From: JBBPYC01 sp965218765
GTDB taxonomy: Bacteria; Pseudomonadota; Gammaproteobacteria; Burkholderiales; Burkholderiaceae_C
Length of the DNA: 64,000 nt
NCBI GenBank assembly: GCA_965218765.1
Contig: CBDCLU010000002.1
Location: 1,426,001-1,490,000, forward strand
Reading direction: 5' to 3'
The notes beneath the pieces were generated by a model. The model made no database searches. It had not been told where the DNA came from and saw nothing but the letters and a program-made list of their open reading frames with translations. A program made the translations under genes and the position numbers. Positions 8,017 to 16,015 of this stretch are shown piece after piece. How positions within the stretch are numbered: position 1 is the first letter of the stretch; every line of letters begins with the position of its first letter.

Positions 8017-8400
8017 CTAGCCAGCCTTGCTCAGCCGCCAGCAGGCCGCGTCGATCGGCACGAACGCTTCGACTGCCGCCGTGGCGATCACGTGTGTGGT
8101 CTCCTGCTCGGGATCAGCCACGTTCAAGCCACCCAACACGGCCTTGACTTCGGCGCGCCCACGAGGCAGTTCGGCTGCGACCGCATCGGTGTCCACCTGG
8201 TCCGGCTTCTGCACGCCGATCGTGACCTGCACGCGCATGTCCTGATGGTCGTAGCCCAGCGACTTGAACAGCACGATCGACGAGTGATGCAGCGCATCGT
8301 GCACCGCGCGGATCGCGGCCTTGGTGTAGTCCATGCCGTACAGATCGTTGCCCGTGCCCATCTCGAGGATCACGCGCTTGAGCGGTTGGCCATCAGCCAT
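8017..8400 (-). CDS. Lin0512 family conserved protein, copy B
   Basis: A 127-residue protein of the small Lin0512 (TIGR02058) family, biochemical function unknown. Key stretches are KRVILEMGTGNDLYGMDYT, AAIRAVHDALHHSS, VQVTIGVQKPDQVD and VKAVLGGLNVADP. It overlaps the upstream paralogue by 8 bases, so the two are coupled and may form a heteromer. It ends in TAG 11 bases before yciH. No signal peptide or membrane segment; cytoplasmic. Confidence 0.8.
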   Translation of the reverse strand: MADGQPLKRVILEMGTGNDLYGMDYTKAAIRAVHDALHHSSIVLFKSLGYDHQDMRVQVTIGVQKPDQVDTDAVAAELPRGRAEVKAVLGGLNVADPEQETTHVIATAAVEAFVPIDAACWRLSKAG

Positions 8401-8767
8401 GACTTGATCCTTCCCCCGCTTGCGTCTCTTCCATGTCGAACGAGACGATCACGGCCGCGTTCGCGACCACACTCGTGCTGTCACCGCCCGGCTTGGGGAT
8501 GTCCAGCCCGCCCAGCATGACCTTGATGCTCGGTCGCCCGTACGGAAACACGTTCAGCAGCGCCGCGCGGTCGACCGCATCGGGCTGCTGCACGCCGATC
8601 TCGACGTCGATCAGCATCGCCTCGCGCGGAAAACCGAACGCCTCGGCGACGTTCAGCGAGTTGTGCCACAGCGCATCCCGAATCGCGCGCGCGGCAGCTT
8701 CCGTGTAGTTGCGGCTGCGGATCGACGTGCCCATGCCGAACTGCGTGACCACCCTCTTCTTCGCCAT
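8393..8767 (-). CDS. Lin0512 family conserved protein, copy A
   Basis: A 124-residue paralogue of the next gene, with matching blocks VVTQFGMGTSIRSRNYTEA, AARAIRDALWHNSLNVAE, VEIGVQQPDAVD and IKVMLGGLDIPKPGGD. The ATG at 8767 is chosen because GGGAG lies just upstream. Internal similarity to copy B points to tandem duplication. Function is unknown for the family; I offer no pathway. Confidence 0.8.
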   Translation of the reverse strand: MAKKRVVTQFGMGTSIRSRNYTEAAARAIRDALWHNSLNVAEAFGFPREAMLIDVEIGVQQPDAVDRAALLNVFPYGRPSIKVMLGGLDIPKPGGDSTSVVANAAVIVSFDMEETQAGEGSSHG

Positions 8768-8804
8768 CTCGTGTGCTCCCTTTGTTGCCTGCGATGCGCG
8801 CAGC

Positions 8805-9452
8805 TTAGATCGTGCGCCCAGCACGCTCACTGAGCAGCTTTTCCAGCAGCGGAATCATTTGCGCGGCGCCGTCCAGATTCGGATTGATCGCGACCGCGCG
8901 GTGAAAGAATGTCAGCGCCTGCTCGGGCCGGCCCTGCCGCAGGTGGATCTGCGCGGCGCCGGCCAGCGCGCCGAAGTGGCGGGGATTCAATCTGAACACC
9001 TGATCGCAATCAGCCAGAGATTCCGGGTCCCGGCCGAGCAGGTAGTAGACGGTTGCGCGCTTGTTCCAGCCCTCTGCGAAAGCGGGTCGGGCCCGAACGA
9101 CTTCGTCGAACGTGACCAATGCCTCGGTGAGTGCGCCGGCCTGCATCTGCCCGGCCCCGCGCGCCATCTGCTCATCGATCGCCGAATCACCCGATCGACC
9201 CCAGATCTGCCAGATTGCATTCGATGCGGACAGGCGCACACGCGGGTCGTCGTCGAACAGGCGCTCGAGCACGGCATCGGCGTCCTGCATCGCACCGACT
9301 TCAGCCAGCCGTTCGAGCGCGACGAAGCGGTCGATCGGATCGGCCGCACTCAGCGACATCACAGCCTCATTGTGCATCAGCGTGGCAGCCAACGCGCCGC
9401 CGCCGAGCAGGCCAGCGACCAGCAATGTGGCGTGGATCAGGTGATTTCGCAT
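8805..9452 (-). CDS. Exported or anchored TPR-repeat protein
   Basis: A 215-residue protein starting MRNHLIHATLLVAGLLGGGA after a GGGAG site; this is a hydrophobic signal or anchor segment. The middle (DPIDRFVALERLAEVGAMQ, VRLSASNAIWQIWGR) looks HEAT-like. The C-terminal half contains TPRs (AGQMQAGALTEALVTFDEVV, RATVYYLLGRDPESLADCDQ, AQIHLRQGRPEQALTFFHRA). Likely periplasmic, with a protein-interaction role; partner unknown. It is first in the minus-strand run leading to the Lin0512 pair and yciH, though the 37-base gap leaves co-transcription uncertain. Confidence 0.7.
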   Translation of the reverse strand: MRNHLIHATLLVAGLLGGGALAATLMHNEAVMSLSAADPIDRFVALERLAEVGAMQDADAVLERLFDDDPRVRLSASNAIWQIWGRSGDSAIDEQMARGAGQMQAGALTEALVTFDEVVRARPAFAEGWNKRATVYYLLGRDPESLADCDQVFRLNPRHFGALAGAAQIHLRQGRPEQALTFFHRAVAINPNLDGAAQMIPLLEKLLSERAGRTI

Positions 9453-9758
9453 GATGGCTCCCACAAGGGTGATTCGAGGCTTCGCATCGCCATCTGATTG
9501 TGCGCGGCTTGCCGACCCATGCGATCACCCAGGCTCCTCAAAGCACCGCGGTGGAACATGTCCGCGTCGAATACGATCGTCTGTGCAGGGAGTTTCCTGA
9601 TAGAGGCTGCGCGCAGCGTGCGGTGCTGCGCCTTTTTGTGCTGCATCCGGATCGCGGGATTTTCTGGGCAGCCGAACAGTGGAAAACTGGATCGGTCCCG
9701 CAACGCGGGCGGCCAACACCGAAGTCGACGGTTCGCGTTGCCAGACCAGTGCCGAGCT
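9453..9758 (+). other. Gap with no supported gene
   Basis: About 300 bases between the TPR gene and the DUF3429 pseudogene. Both strands carry open frames, but none has a recognisable motif or a plausible start and ribosome-binding site. I see no repeat or tRNA. Confidence 0.3.
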
Positions 9759-10217
9759 TCAGGCAAGCCCTCGACTCGCCGCGGCCAGCAGACAGCTCGT
9801 TGCTGCTCCCACCGTCAATTGAAACCGCAATGGCAGGTACCGCTCGATGCCATGCTGCGGATAGCGCCTGCGGTCGACCAGATAGCACACGATCAGCATC
9901 ACGCCATGCACCGCCAGTCCGCTTGTGGGCATCAGCATCAACGCGGGTGCAGCGACCAGCTATGGGATCACGCCCCAGACGAATGTGCCCCAGTCCGGCT
10001 GCACCTGCCGGAATCCAAGTCCCCAGTAAATGCCGCCGATGAACGACACGACGACCGCCGCATAGGCGGACAACGCCATAGTGCCGCGGGCCGACCAGAC
10101 CGCCGGGCCGAACCAGATGCACAAGGCGCCGAACACGAACGGCAGCAGCGCCAGATAGCCGAGCCGCACGGCGACCGGATCAGGCGGACTCGGATTGGAA
10201 ACGATCATGGACGCCAC
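9759..10217 (-). pseudogene. DUF3429 membrane protein interrupted by one in-frame TAG
   Basis: The frame starts at about 10217 (or ATG 10208) and reads AVRLGYLALLPFVFGALCIW, TMALSAYAAVVVSFIGGIYWG and FVWGVIP. It then hits TAG at 9960-9962 and continues in the same frame as LVAAPALMLMPTSGLAVHG, MLIVCYLVDRRRYPQHG and FQLTVGAATSCLLAAA to the final stop. Relatives typically have Ser in the IP-S-LVA position, so TCG to TAG would explain it. Without the amber this is a 152-residue four- to five-helix inner-membrane protein of unknown function. No frameshift is present. Confidence 0.75.
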
Positions 10218-10319
10218 TCTAAAGCAGCGTCCGGGCAGTTTTGGAACGGCGACCTACAGCAGCAGCCGAGAATCGCGTCGATGCAGACAACACACGGCAC
10301 GCAACAGCCAGGCCCCAGG

Positions 10320-11024
10320 ATGACAACGGCGATGCACTCCCTTGCCGTCGGCTATCGGGCCCTCGTCATCGGCGCCTCGGGCGGCATCGGCAGCGCGTTC
10401 GTGCACGCGTTGCAGGGCGATCCGCGCTGCGGCCAAGTCGAGGCGTTGCACCGGCGCTCGGCGCTTCCGATCGATTTCGACGACGAGGCGAGCATCGCCG
10501 CTGCCGCAGATGGGCTTGCCGATCGGCGCTTCGCACTGATCATCAACGCCGCCGGCCTGCTGCATGCGAACGGTTTCATGCCCGAGAAGCGGCTCGGCGA
10601 TCTGAACGACGCACAGTTGCTCGCGACATTTCGCGTCAATACGTTCGGCCCGGCACTTGTGCTGCGCCATTTCGCGCCGCTGCTGCAACGCGAGCGCGGG
10701 CTCATGGCGATGCTGTCGGCGAAGGTCGGCAGCATCGGCGACAACCGGCTTGGTGGCTGGTACGGCTATCGCGCATCGAAAGCGGCGCTCAACATGATCG
10801 TGAAGACCGCCGCGATCGAGTTGCAGCGCAGCGCGCCGAACGCGGTGCTGGTCGCGCTGCACCCGGGCACCGTGGACAGCGCGTTGTCAGCACCGTTTCG
10901 CGGCAGCGAGATCGGGCGCCCGGCGCCGCTGGCCGCAGCGCAGATGCTGGGCGTGCTGGACGCATTGACGCCGGTGGACAGCGGCAGCTTCGTCGGCTAC
11001 GACGGGACCCGGCTGCCCTGGTAG
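10320..11024 (+). CDS. Short-chain dehydrogenase/reductase (CsgA-like SDR)
   Basis: A 234-residue classical SDR-like protein. The NAD(P) glycine motif is ALVIGASGGIGSAF near the N-terminus, NAAG occurs in LIINAAGLLHANG, and the catalytic Tyr-x-x-x-Lys is YGYRASKAALNM with an upstream Ser (MLSAKVGSIGDN). It resembles cell-cell-signalling CsgA-type SDRs found beside housekeeping genes in betaproteobacteria. The start is ATG 10320 or 10332. Substrate unknown. It is convergent with the GT39 pseudogene. Confidence 0.82.
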   Translation: MTTAMHSLAVGYRALVIGASGGIGSAFVHALQGDPRCGQVEALHRRSALPIDFDDEASIAAAADGLADRRFALIINAAGLLHANGFMPEKRLGDLNDAQLLATFRVNTFGPALVLRHFAPLLQRERGLMAMLSAKVGSIGDNRLGGWYGYRASKAALNMIVKTAAIELQRSAPNAVLVALHPGTVDSALSAPFRGSEIGRPAPLAAAQMLGVLDALTPVDSGSFVGYDGTRLPW

Positions 11025-11247
11025 GCGCTGCGGTGGATCGGTACAACGCGGCCATCCCTTGCGCACGGCGATTGCGGCAGTTGTGCGACGGTCCCACGCG
11101 GTTGCAGACAAATTCAACATTGCCACGGCGATGCTTGCGCACGATCGTGTTGCGTCGAGTTGCTCTCATGCAACGCCGACTGGTGCCGGCCACCGGTTCG
11201 ACCACGACCTGTTGCGGATGTCGGGCTCAACCGCCCCGACCCCGCGT

Positions 11248-12897
11248 TTACCGCTCGGCGATCGGGCACGCCCCGGTTTCGGATGCCTTGATGATCGCCC
11301 AGCGGATCACGGCTCGCGGACCGGCTGCTGGCTTGCGTTGCCGGCCCAGCCACGGCAGCGTCCAGACGCCCTGGACGCCCGCCTGCGCGAGCAATGCGTC
11401 GAGTTCCGGCGCAGGCTGCGTCGGCATATGGCGGTTGCCGGTGATGTCCTTGAGCACCAGCATGTCGCAGCGTGCGATCACCTCATCCGTGACCTAGGGC
11501 GAGTTGCGCCGGCTCCCATCGATCAGCAGGTAGCGCCGCTGACCGTCGGCATGCAGGATCAGATTGCCGCCGAGCCAGCTGTCCGAGGCGATCAATCGCA
11601 ACGGCCCGGCGGTGGGTCCGGCATTGCGCTGCCAGGTGGTTCGCGCGAGCTGTTCGAGCGCCGCACCGGGAAAATTCGTCCGCGTCGGGATCGCGAGCCG
11701 GTCGGCGCCGACCGTCTTGCCCACACACAGCAGGACCTGCAGCGGCAGCACGATCCAGCATGCGGCGCGCACCAGGCGATGTGGCTTGAAAGCCCGCGGC
11801 ACCACCAGCAACGCGATGTGTCCGCTTAGCAAGAACGCGTTGGTGCCCCAGCGCGCCGCCAGTGCGGTGCCGCCGAACAGTCCGACTGCGAACACGACGT
11901 TAAGCGGCGACAATGCGGCAATCCAGACGAACAGGCGGTCGCGGCGCAGAACCGGTGGCGCCGCTGCGCGCGCCGCACCCGCGCTGTCCACTCGTGTGCG
12001 CAGCGCCCACAGCAGCGCACCCAGCGCGAGCAGGAACGGCGCGAGCCGCTACAGCTGCGTCCAGCTGAAGTCGAGCGCATTCGGCAGCGGCGCCAGCGTC
12101 TCGGGCAGCTTGTGCGTCACGAGCTGCGCATACCGAAACGGCAGGAAGTCGACCGACACCAGCCACCACGCGTGTGGCGCCAGCACCAGCACGAATACGA
12201 CGACGGCCAGCAGCGCGCCGAGCAATGTGCGCTTTCGATGCAGCGTGCGGTCAAGTGCGAAGTAAAGCAGCATGCCGGCCAGCGGCACCAGCGCGACGTA
12301 CTTCACGAGCACCGAAAGCCCGGCCAGCAATCCCGTCAGCCCCCAGAGGAGCCACTCGTCGCGCCGCGTGGCCAGATAGAACAGCAGCAACGCAGCCGCC
12401 TGGAACGGCAACAGCACCGTGTTGTGATTGAAGCTGTCGCCGCCGATGTTGTAGTAGGTGACGAGCGAGGTCAGCAATGTAGCCGCAGCCGACCGGGCCG
12501 GCGACATGAACTCGCAGCCGAGCCGCCAGGTCAGCGCCAGCGCGACGACGATGCAGGCCTGCGCGGCCACCACCGGCAGCACCAGCGACGGCCCGAACAG
12601 CGCGACCAGCCCATGCATGATCCAGGACGGCAGCGGCGGGTGCTTGAAGTAGCCGCCCTGCAGCGTGACCGACCAGACGAACTGCTCCGCGCTATCGAGG
12701 TCCGGCGCGTGGTAGCCGAGCGCGACGGCGATCGCCCAGAGCAGCAACTGACCGATACCGAGTAGCAGAACGAGCCGCCAGGCACGACCGCTTGCGCGTC
12801 GGCCCGAAGGCATTGCCGCCACGGCGCGCGAAGACACCGCTGCAGTGGCCTGACCGGCTCCGACGTTCGAAATGACGGGTTCCGTGGGTCCTGGCAC
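11248..12897 (-). pseudogene. GT39/ArnT-like membrane glycosyltransferase interrupted by two in-frame TAG codons
   Basis: About 550 codons in one uninterrupted frame apart from two ambers. The N-terminal part has the GT39 hallmarks: first TM helix LVLLLGIGQLLLWAIAVAL, periplasmic DLDSAEQFVWS with acidic residues, HPPLPSWIMHGLVALFG, and many further TM segments. TAG at 12049-12051 follows FSWTQL, and the frame goes on RLAPFLLALGALLWAL. TAG at 11494-11496 follows RRNSP, and the frame goes on VTDEVIARCDMLVLKD to the real stop at 11248. Intact homologues transfer sugars from polyprenyl phosphate. No indels are seen, so decay is recent or the codons are read through. Confidence 0.8.
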
Positions 12898-13191
12898 GAC
12901 GGTAGGAGGAAGTGATCGGCAGCGGCAACGCGACCGATGGCGTCAAGCCTGCGGTGCGACAGTTGCACGGTGATTTCGTATCGCGGCGGCGGCTTGGCGC
13001 GTACCGATGCGGCGCGCCGATGTTAGAGCGAGACGCCAGTGCATCGTCGCGGCCGGCCGCAACATGGGCGAGGCGTACCGCGTGCCCGACAAGCCAGCGC
13101 GTGCGCCCCGGTACCGCGTCGGCATGCGTGCGGGCGCTCGCGCTGCCGCACGATCGCAGGCAGCCGGCGATGACCCTTTGCCCGCCTACTT

Positions 13192-14079
13192 TCAGCGCGG
13201 GACCAGCAGGCGCAGCAATCGCCCGACCTCGGCCAAGCCGCTTTCGCTGACCGGCCGTCCGGCGCGGCTCCCATCAATGTAAGCAGCAACCGCCAGGGGC
13301 GCCCGGCCGGTCGGCGGCCAGACGATCGCCACGTCGTTGGCGGCCGGCCCGTTGCTGCCGGTCTTGTCGCCGATGCGCCAGTCGGGCGGCAGGCCGGCCT
13401 TGAGGCGCTTGCCGCCGGTCTGGTTTGCCAGCAGCCATTGTTGCAACTGCAGGCGCGACGCAGCGCTCAGCTCGGCTCCTGCCAGCAGCGTGCGCATCGT
13501 CTGCGCCATCGCGCGCGGCGTCGTCGTGTCGAGCGGCTCGCGCACCGCGGGGTCTGCTTCGTTCAAGGCCGGTTCGTTGCGATCGAGCCGAGTCACGGTG
13601 TCGCCGATCTGGCGCAGATAGGCGGTCAGGGCCGGTGCGCCACCGACGTTTGCCAGCACCAGGTTGCCGGCCGTGTTGTCGCTGGTCGTCAGCGTCGCTT
13701 CGCAAAGCGCGCCGAGCGTGAGGCGATCGGTGCCGACATGCCGTTCCGTAACCGGCGAATAAGCGACCAGATCGCTGCTGGAATAGCGCACCCGGCGGTC
13801 CAGCGATTCTTCGCCGCGGTCGACTCGGTGCAGCAGATACGCACAGGTCAACAGCTTGTGCGAACTCAGCAGCAGAAAGCGTTCGTCCGAGCGGTGCCCA
13901 TATTCAGCGCCGGTGCCCGTGTCGAGCACATGCACGCCAAGCCGACCTTGCACCGTCGCCTCGATCTCGGCGAGCCGGCGCTCGACGCTGTTTGTGAGGT
14001 CCGGCCGCGCGGCTGCCGCAGCAGAAAACGCACTGACCGCAGTCGCCAGGAAGGCGGCAAAAATGCGTCGATCGATCAT
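13192..14079 (-). CDS. bla: Class A beta-lactamase
   Basis: A 295-residue periplasmic serine beta-lactamase. An N-terminal signal peptide ends near AAAARPD. All class A catalytic elements are present: Ser-x-x-Lys as SSHK (S72-K75), SDN at 133-135, the omega-loop Glu in ExxLN (E169-N173) and KTG at 239-241. It should hydrolyse beta-lactams; spectrum cannot be read from sequence. Its ATG overlaps the stop of the upstream dehydrogenase by 4 bases (ATGA), so it is translated as the last gene of an amidase/Bug-protein operon rather than from its own ampR-type promoter. Confidence 0.92.
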   Translation of the reverse strand: MIDRRIFAAFLATAVSAFSAAAAARPDLTNSVERRLAEIEATVQGRLGVHVLDTGTGAEYGHRSDERFLLLSSHKLLTCAYLLHRVDRGEESLDRRVRYSSSDLVAYSPVTERHVGTDRLTLGALCEATLTTSDNTAGNLVLANVGGAPALTAYLRQIGDTVTRLDRNEPALNEADPAVREPLDTTTPRAMAQTMRTLLAGAELSAASRLQLQQWLLANQTGGKRLKAGLPPDWRIGDKTGSNGPAANDVAIVWPPTGRAPLAVAAYIDGSRAGRPVSESGLAEVGRLLRLLVPR

Positions 14080-15011
14080 GTTGTTCCGCTGCCCGATTCG
14101 TGCGCCTCGCTCGAAGGCGCTGGCGCCGCCGCGATCAGCCGATCGGCATACGCCTGCCAGAGCGCGCTGGCGTCGAGCCCGTCGAACTGCCCGGCTGCGC
14201 TTTGTGCAGCGACGAACGCGTGCTGATCCGCAATCGCGGCAGCCATGGTCGGCGCGAAGCCGGCTTCCGTCACGGTCACTGCAGCTTCGCGCATCTCCTC
14301 GGCGCGGCGCTTGCCGTGCTGCGCGACCCGGCTGAAGAAGTAGGCGCCCTGTCGCTGCCAGTCGATGCCCGGAAAGGTCTCGGCCAGGGTCGCGAGCATC
14401 GCGTCTTCCACGCCGTATTGGCGCGCCGTCGTGTAGCTTTCGATCACGAGTGCCTCGAGCCCCTTGATCATGATGCTGCGGCTCATCTTGGTGGCCGACG
14501 CGACACCGATGCGATCCGACACCGGTTTCGTGTCGAAGCCGAGCGGCTTAAGCATGTCATGAAGCTCAACCGCCCTAGCACCCCCGAGCAGCATCGGCAC
14601 CGCGATGCCGTACGGCGGCACCGACGTCATCACGCCGGCTTCGACATAGTGCGCACCGGCGGCCTCGACGCACCGTGCCGCACGCTGCTTGGTGCCGGGC
14701 GACGCCGAGTTCAGGTCCAGAAAATGGCTGCCGCGCCGGATGCTGCGCGCCGCTTCCTGCGCGACCGCAAAGGTGTTCGATGCGGTCACGGCCGACAGCA
14801 CGAGCGCCGAGTTTTCGCAGAGTTCGGCCGCCGAGCTGCAGGCGGCCACGCCAAGCTGCGCGGCAGCGGCCTGCTGCGCCTGGGCACGGGCTGGATCGGC
14901 GAAGTGCTGATCCCAGACCCGGACGCTACCGACTGCCGGCTGTCGAAGCCCTGCCGCAAAGATCCTGCCGACTTCGCCGAAGCCGATCAGGCCGATGTCG
15001 AGTGGCTGCAT
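14076..15011 (-). CDS. 6-phosphogluconate-dehydrogenase-like NAD(P)-binding protein with DUF1932 domain
   Basis: A 311-residue beta-hydroxyacid-dehydrogenase-type enzyme. The Rossmann motif GLIGFGEVGRIFAAGL opens the protein, and FLDLNSASPGTKQRA is the substrate-loop signature. A lysine in ASATKMSRSIMIKGLEAL occupies the catalytic-Lys region, and the C-terminus matches DUF1932. The ATG at 15011 is preferred over an upstream GTG because GAGG lies 6 bases before it. Substrate unknown; the neighbouring amidase and binding protein suggest small organic acid or amide catabolism. Confidence 0.8.
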   Translation of the reverse strand: MQPLDIGLIGFGEVGRIFAAGLRQPAVGSVRVWDQHFADPARAQAQQAAAAQLGVAACSSAAELCENSALVLSAVTASNTFAVAQEAARSIRRGSHFLDLNSASPGTKQRAARCVEAAGAHYVEAGVMTSVPPYGIAVPMLLGGARAVELHDMLKPLGFDTKPVSDRIGVASATKMSRSIMIKGLEALVIESYTTARQYGVEDAMLATLAETFPGIDWQRQGAYFFSRVAQHGKRRAEEMREAAVTVTEAGFAPTMAAAIADQHAFVAAQSAAGQFDGLDASALWQAYADRLIAAAPAPSSEAHESGSGTT

Positions 15012-15019
15012 GTTGCGCC

Positions 15020-16015
15020 TCACTGCTTGGGAATTTTTGCGCGCTCGATGATGCTGCCCCAGCGTTTGATTTCGCTGGCCAGCAGCTCGCCCGCCTGCTG
15101 CCGCGTGGAAGATCTCGGTTCGACATTGAGCGCGCGCAGGGTTCTATCCACGTCCGGCGCGGCGATCGCCTCGACCGCTGCCCGGTTCAGCCGTTCAAGC
15201 ACCGCTGGCGGCGTCTTCGCGGGCGCGGCGAGTGCGTTCCAGGAAGAAGCCACCAAGCCATCGATGCCGCTTTCCTGCGCGGTCGGCACGTCGGGCAGCG
15301 CCTGCGAACGCTCATCACCGGTCACTGCGAGCGCACGCAGCGCGCCGCCGTTGATCTGGCTCACGACCGGCGCCAGGATTTCGATGCCGACATCCACCTG
15401 CTTGCCGCGCAACGCCTGGATCAGCGCCGGCGTGCCGTTGAACGGCACGATCTGCGCGTCGATGCTCGCGCTGGTCTTGAACAGCTCGGCCACCAGGTTC
15501 TGCGTGCTGCCGATGTTGATGCTGCCGATATTGAGCTTGCCCGGATTGAACCGGCCGTAGGCGAGCAGGCCGGCCAGCGTGGTGTAGGTCGAGTCCGCCG
15601 GCACCAGCAGCACAAGGTCGAAAAACCCGAGCGTGGAGATCGGCGCCAGGTCGGCCAGCGTGTCGAATGGCAGGCTCTTGAACAGCCCGGCGCTGACCGC
15701 GTTGCCATTGGACATCAGCAGCAGCGTGTAGCCGTCCGGCGCGGCCTTGGCGACCGTCTCGGTCGCCAGCACGCCGCCGGCGCCGGGCTTGTTCTCGATC
15801 ACGACCGGTTGTCCGAGCGTCTCGCTCATGCGCTTGCCGACGGTGCGCATGGTCAGGTCTGCGACGCCACCGGGGCCGAACGGCACCACCACCTTGATCG
15901 GCTTGGCCGGATAGGTCTGCGCAGCCACAGCACTGGCCGCACACAACAGCGGCACGGCCAGCGCAGCCCACGCAAAGCGGCGCAGCAGGTCAGTTCGAAG
16001 TGATCGATCGTTCAT
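15020..16015 (-). CDS. Bug-family periplasmic substrate-binding protein (TctC-like)
   Basis: A 331-residue extracytoplasmic solute receptor of the tripartite tricarboxylate transporter class. A signal peptide (LLRRFAWAALAVPLLCAASA-type) is followed by YPAKPIKVVVPFGPGG, the classical Bug N-terminus, and later PGAGGVLATETVAKAAPDGY. Betaproteobacteria carry many orphan Bug genes that bind carboxylates or aromatic acids. Its ATG overlaps the amidase stop by 4 bases, tying its ligand to the amidase. No TctAB membrane genes are nearby. Confidence 0.92.
   Translation of the reverse strand: MNDRSLRTDLLRRFAWAALAVPLLCAASAVAAQTYPAKPIKVVVPFGPGGVADLTMRTVGKRMSETLGQPVVIENKPGAGGVLATETVAKAAPDGYTLLLMSNGNAVSAGLFKSLPFDTLADLAPISTLGFFDLVLLVPADSTYTTLAGLLAYGRFNPGKLNIGSINIGSTQNLVAELFKTSASIDAQIVPFNGTPALIQALRGKQVDVGIEILAPVVSQINGGALRALAVTGDERSQALPDVPTAQESGIDGLVASSWNALAAPAKTPPAVLERLNRAAVEAIAAPDVDRTLRALNVEPRSSTRQQAGELLASEIKRWGSIIERAKIPKQ

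Noticed and set aside
9498..10319. Long N-terminal extension in frame with the SDR at 10320
   Set aside because: The 274 extra residues are Arg/Gln/His-rich with no domain, and they lie opposite the DUF3429 gene, whose frame is clearly coding.
12112..12765. 217-codon plus-strand open frame
   Set aside because: Antisense to the GT39-like gene; composition (Arg/Gln/His) is that of a shadow frame in GC-rich DNA.
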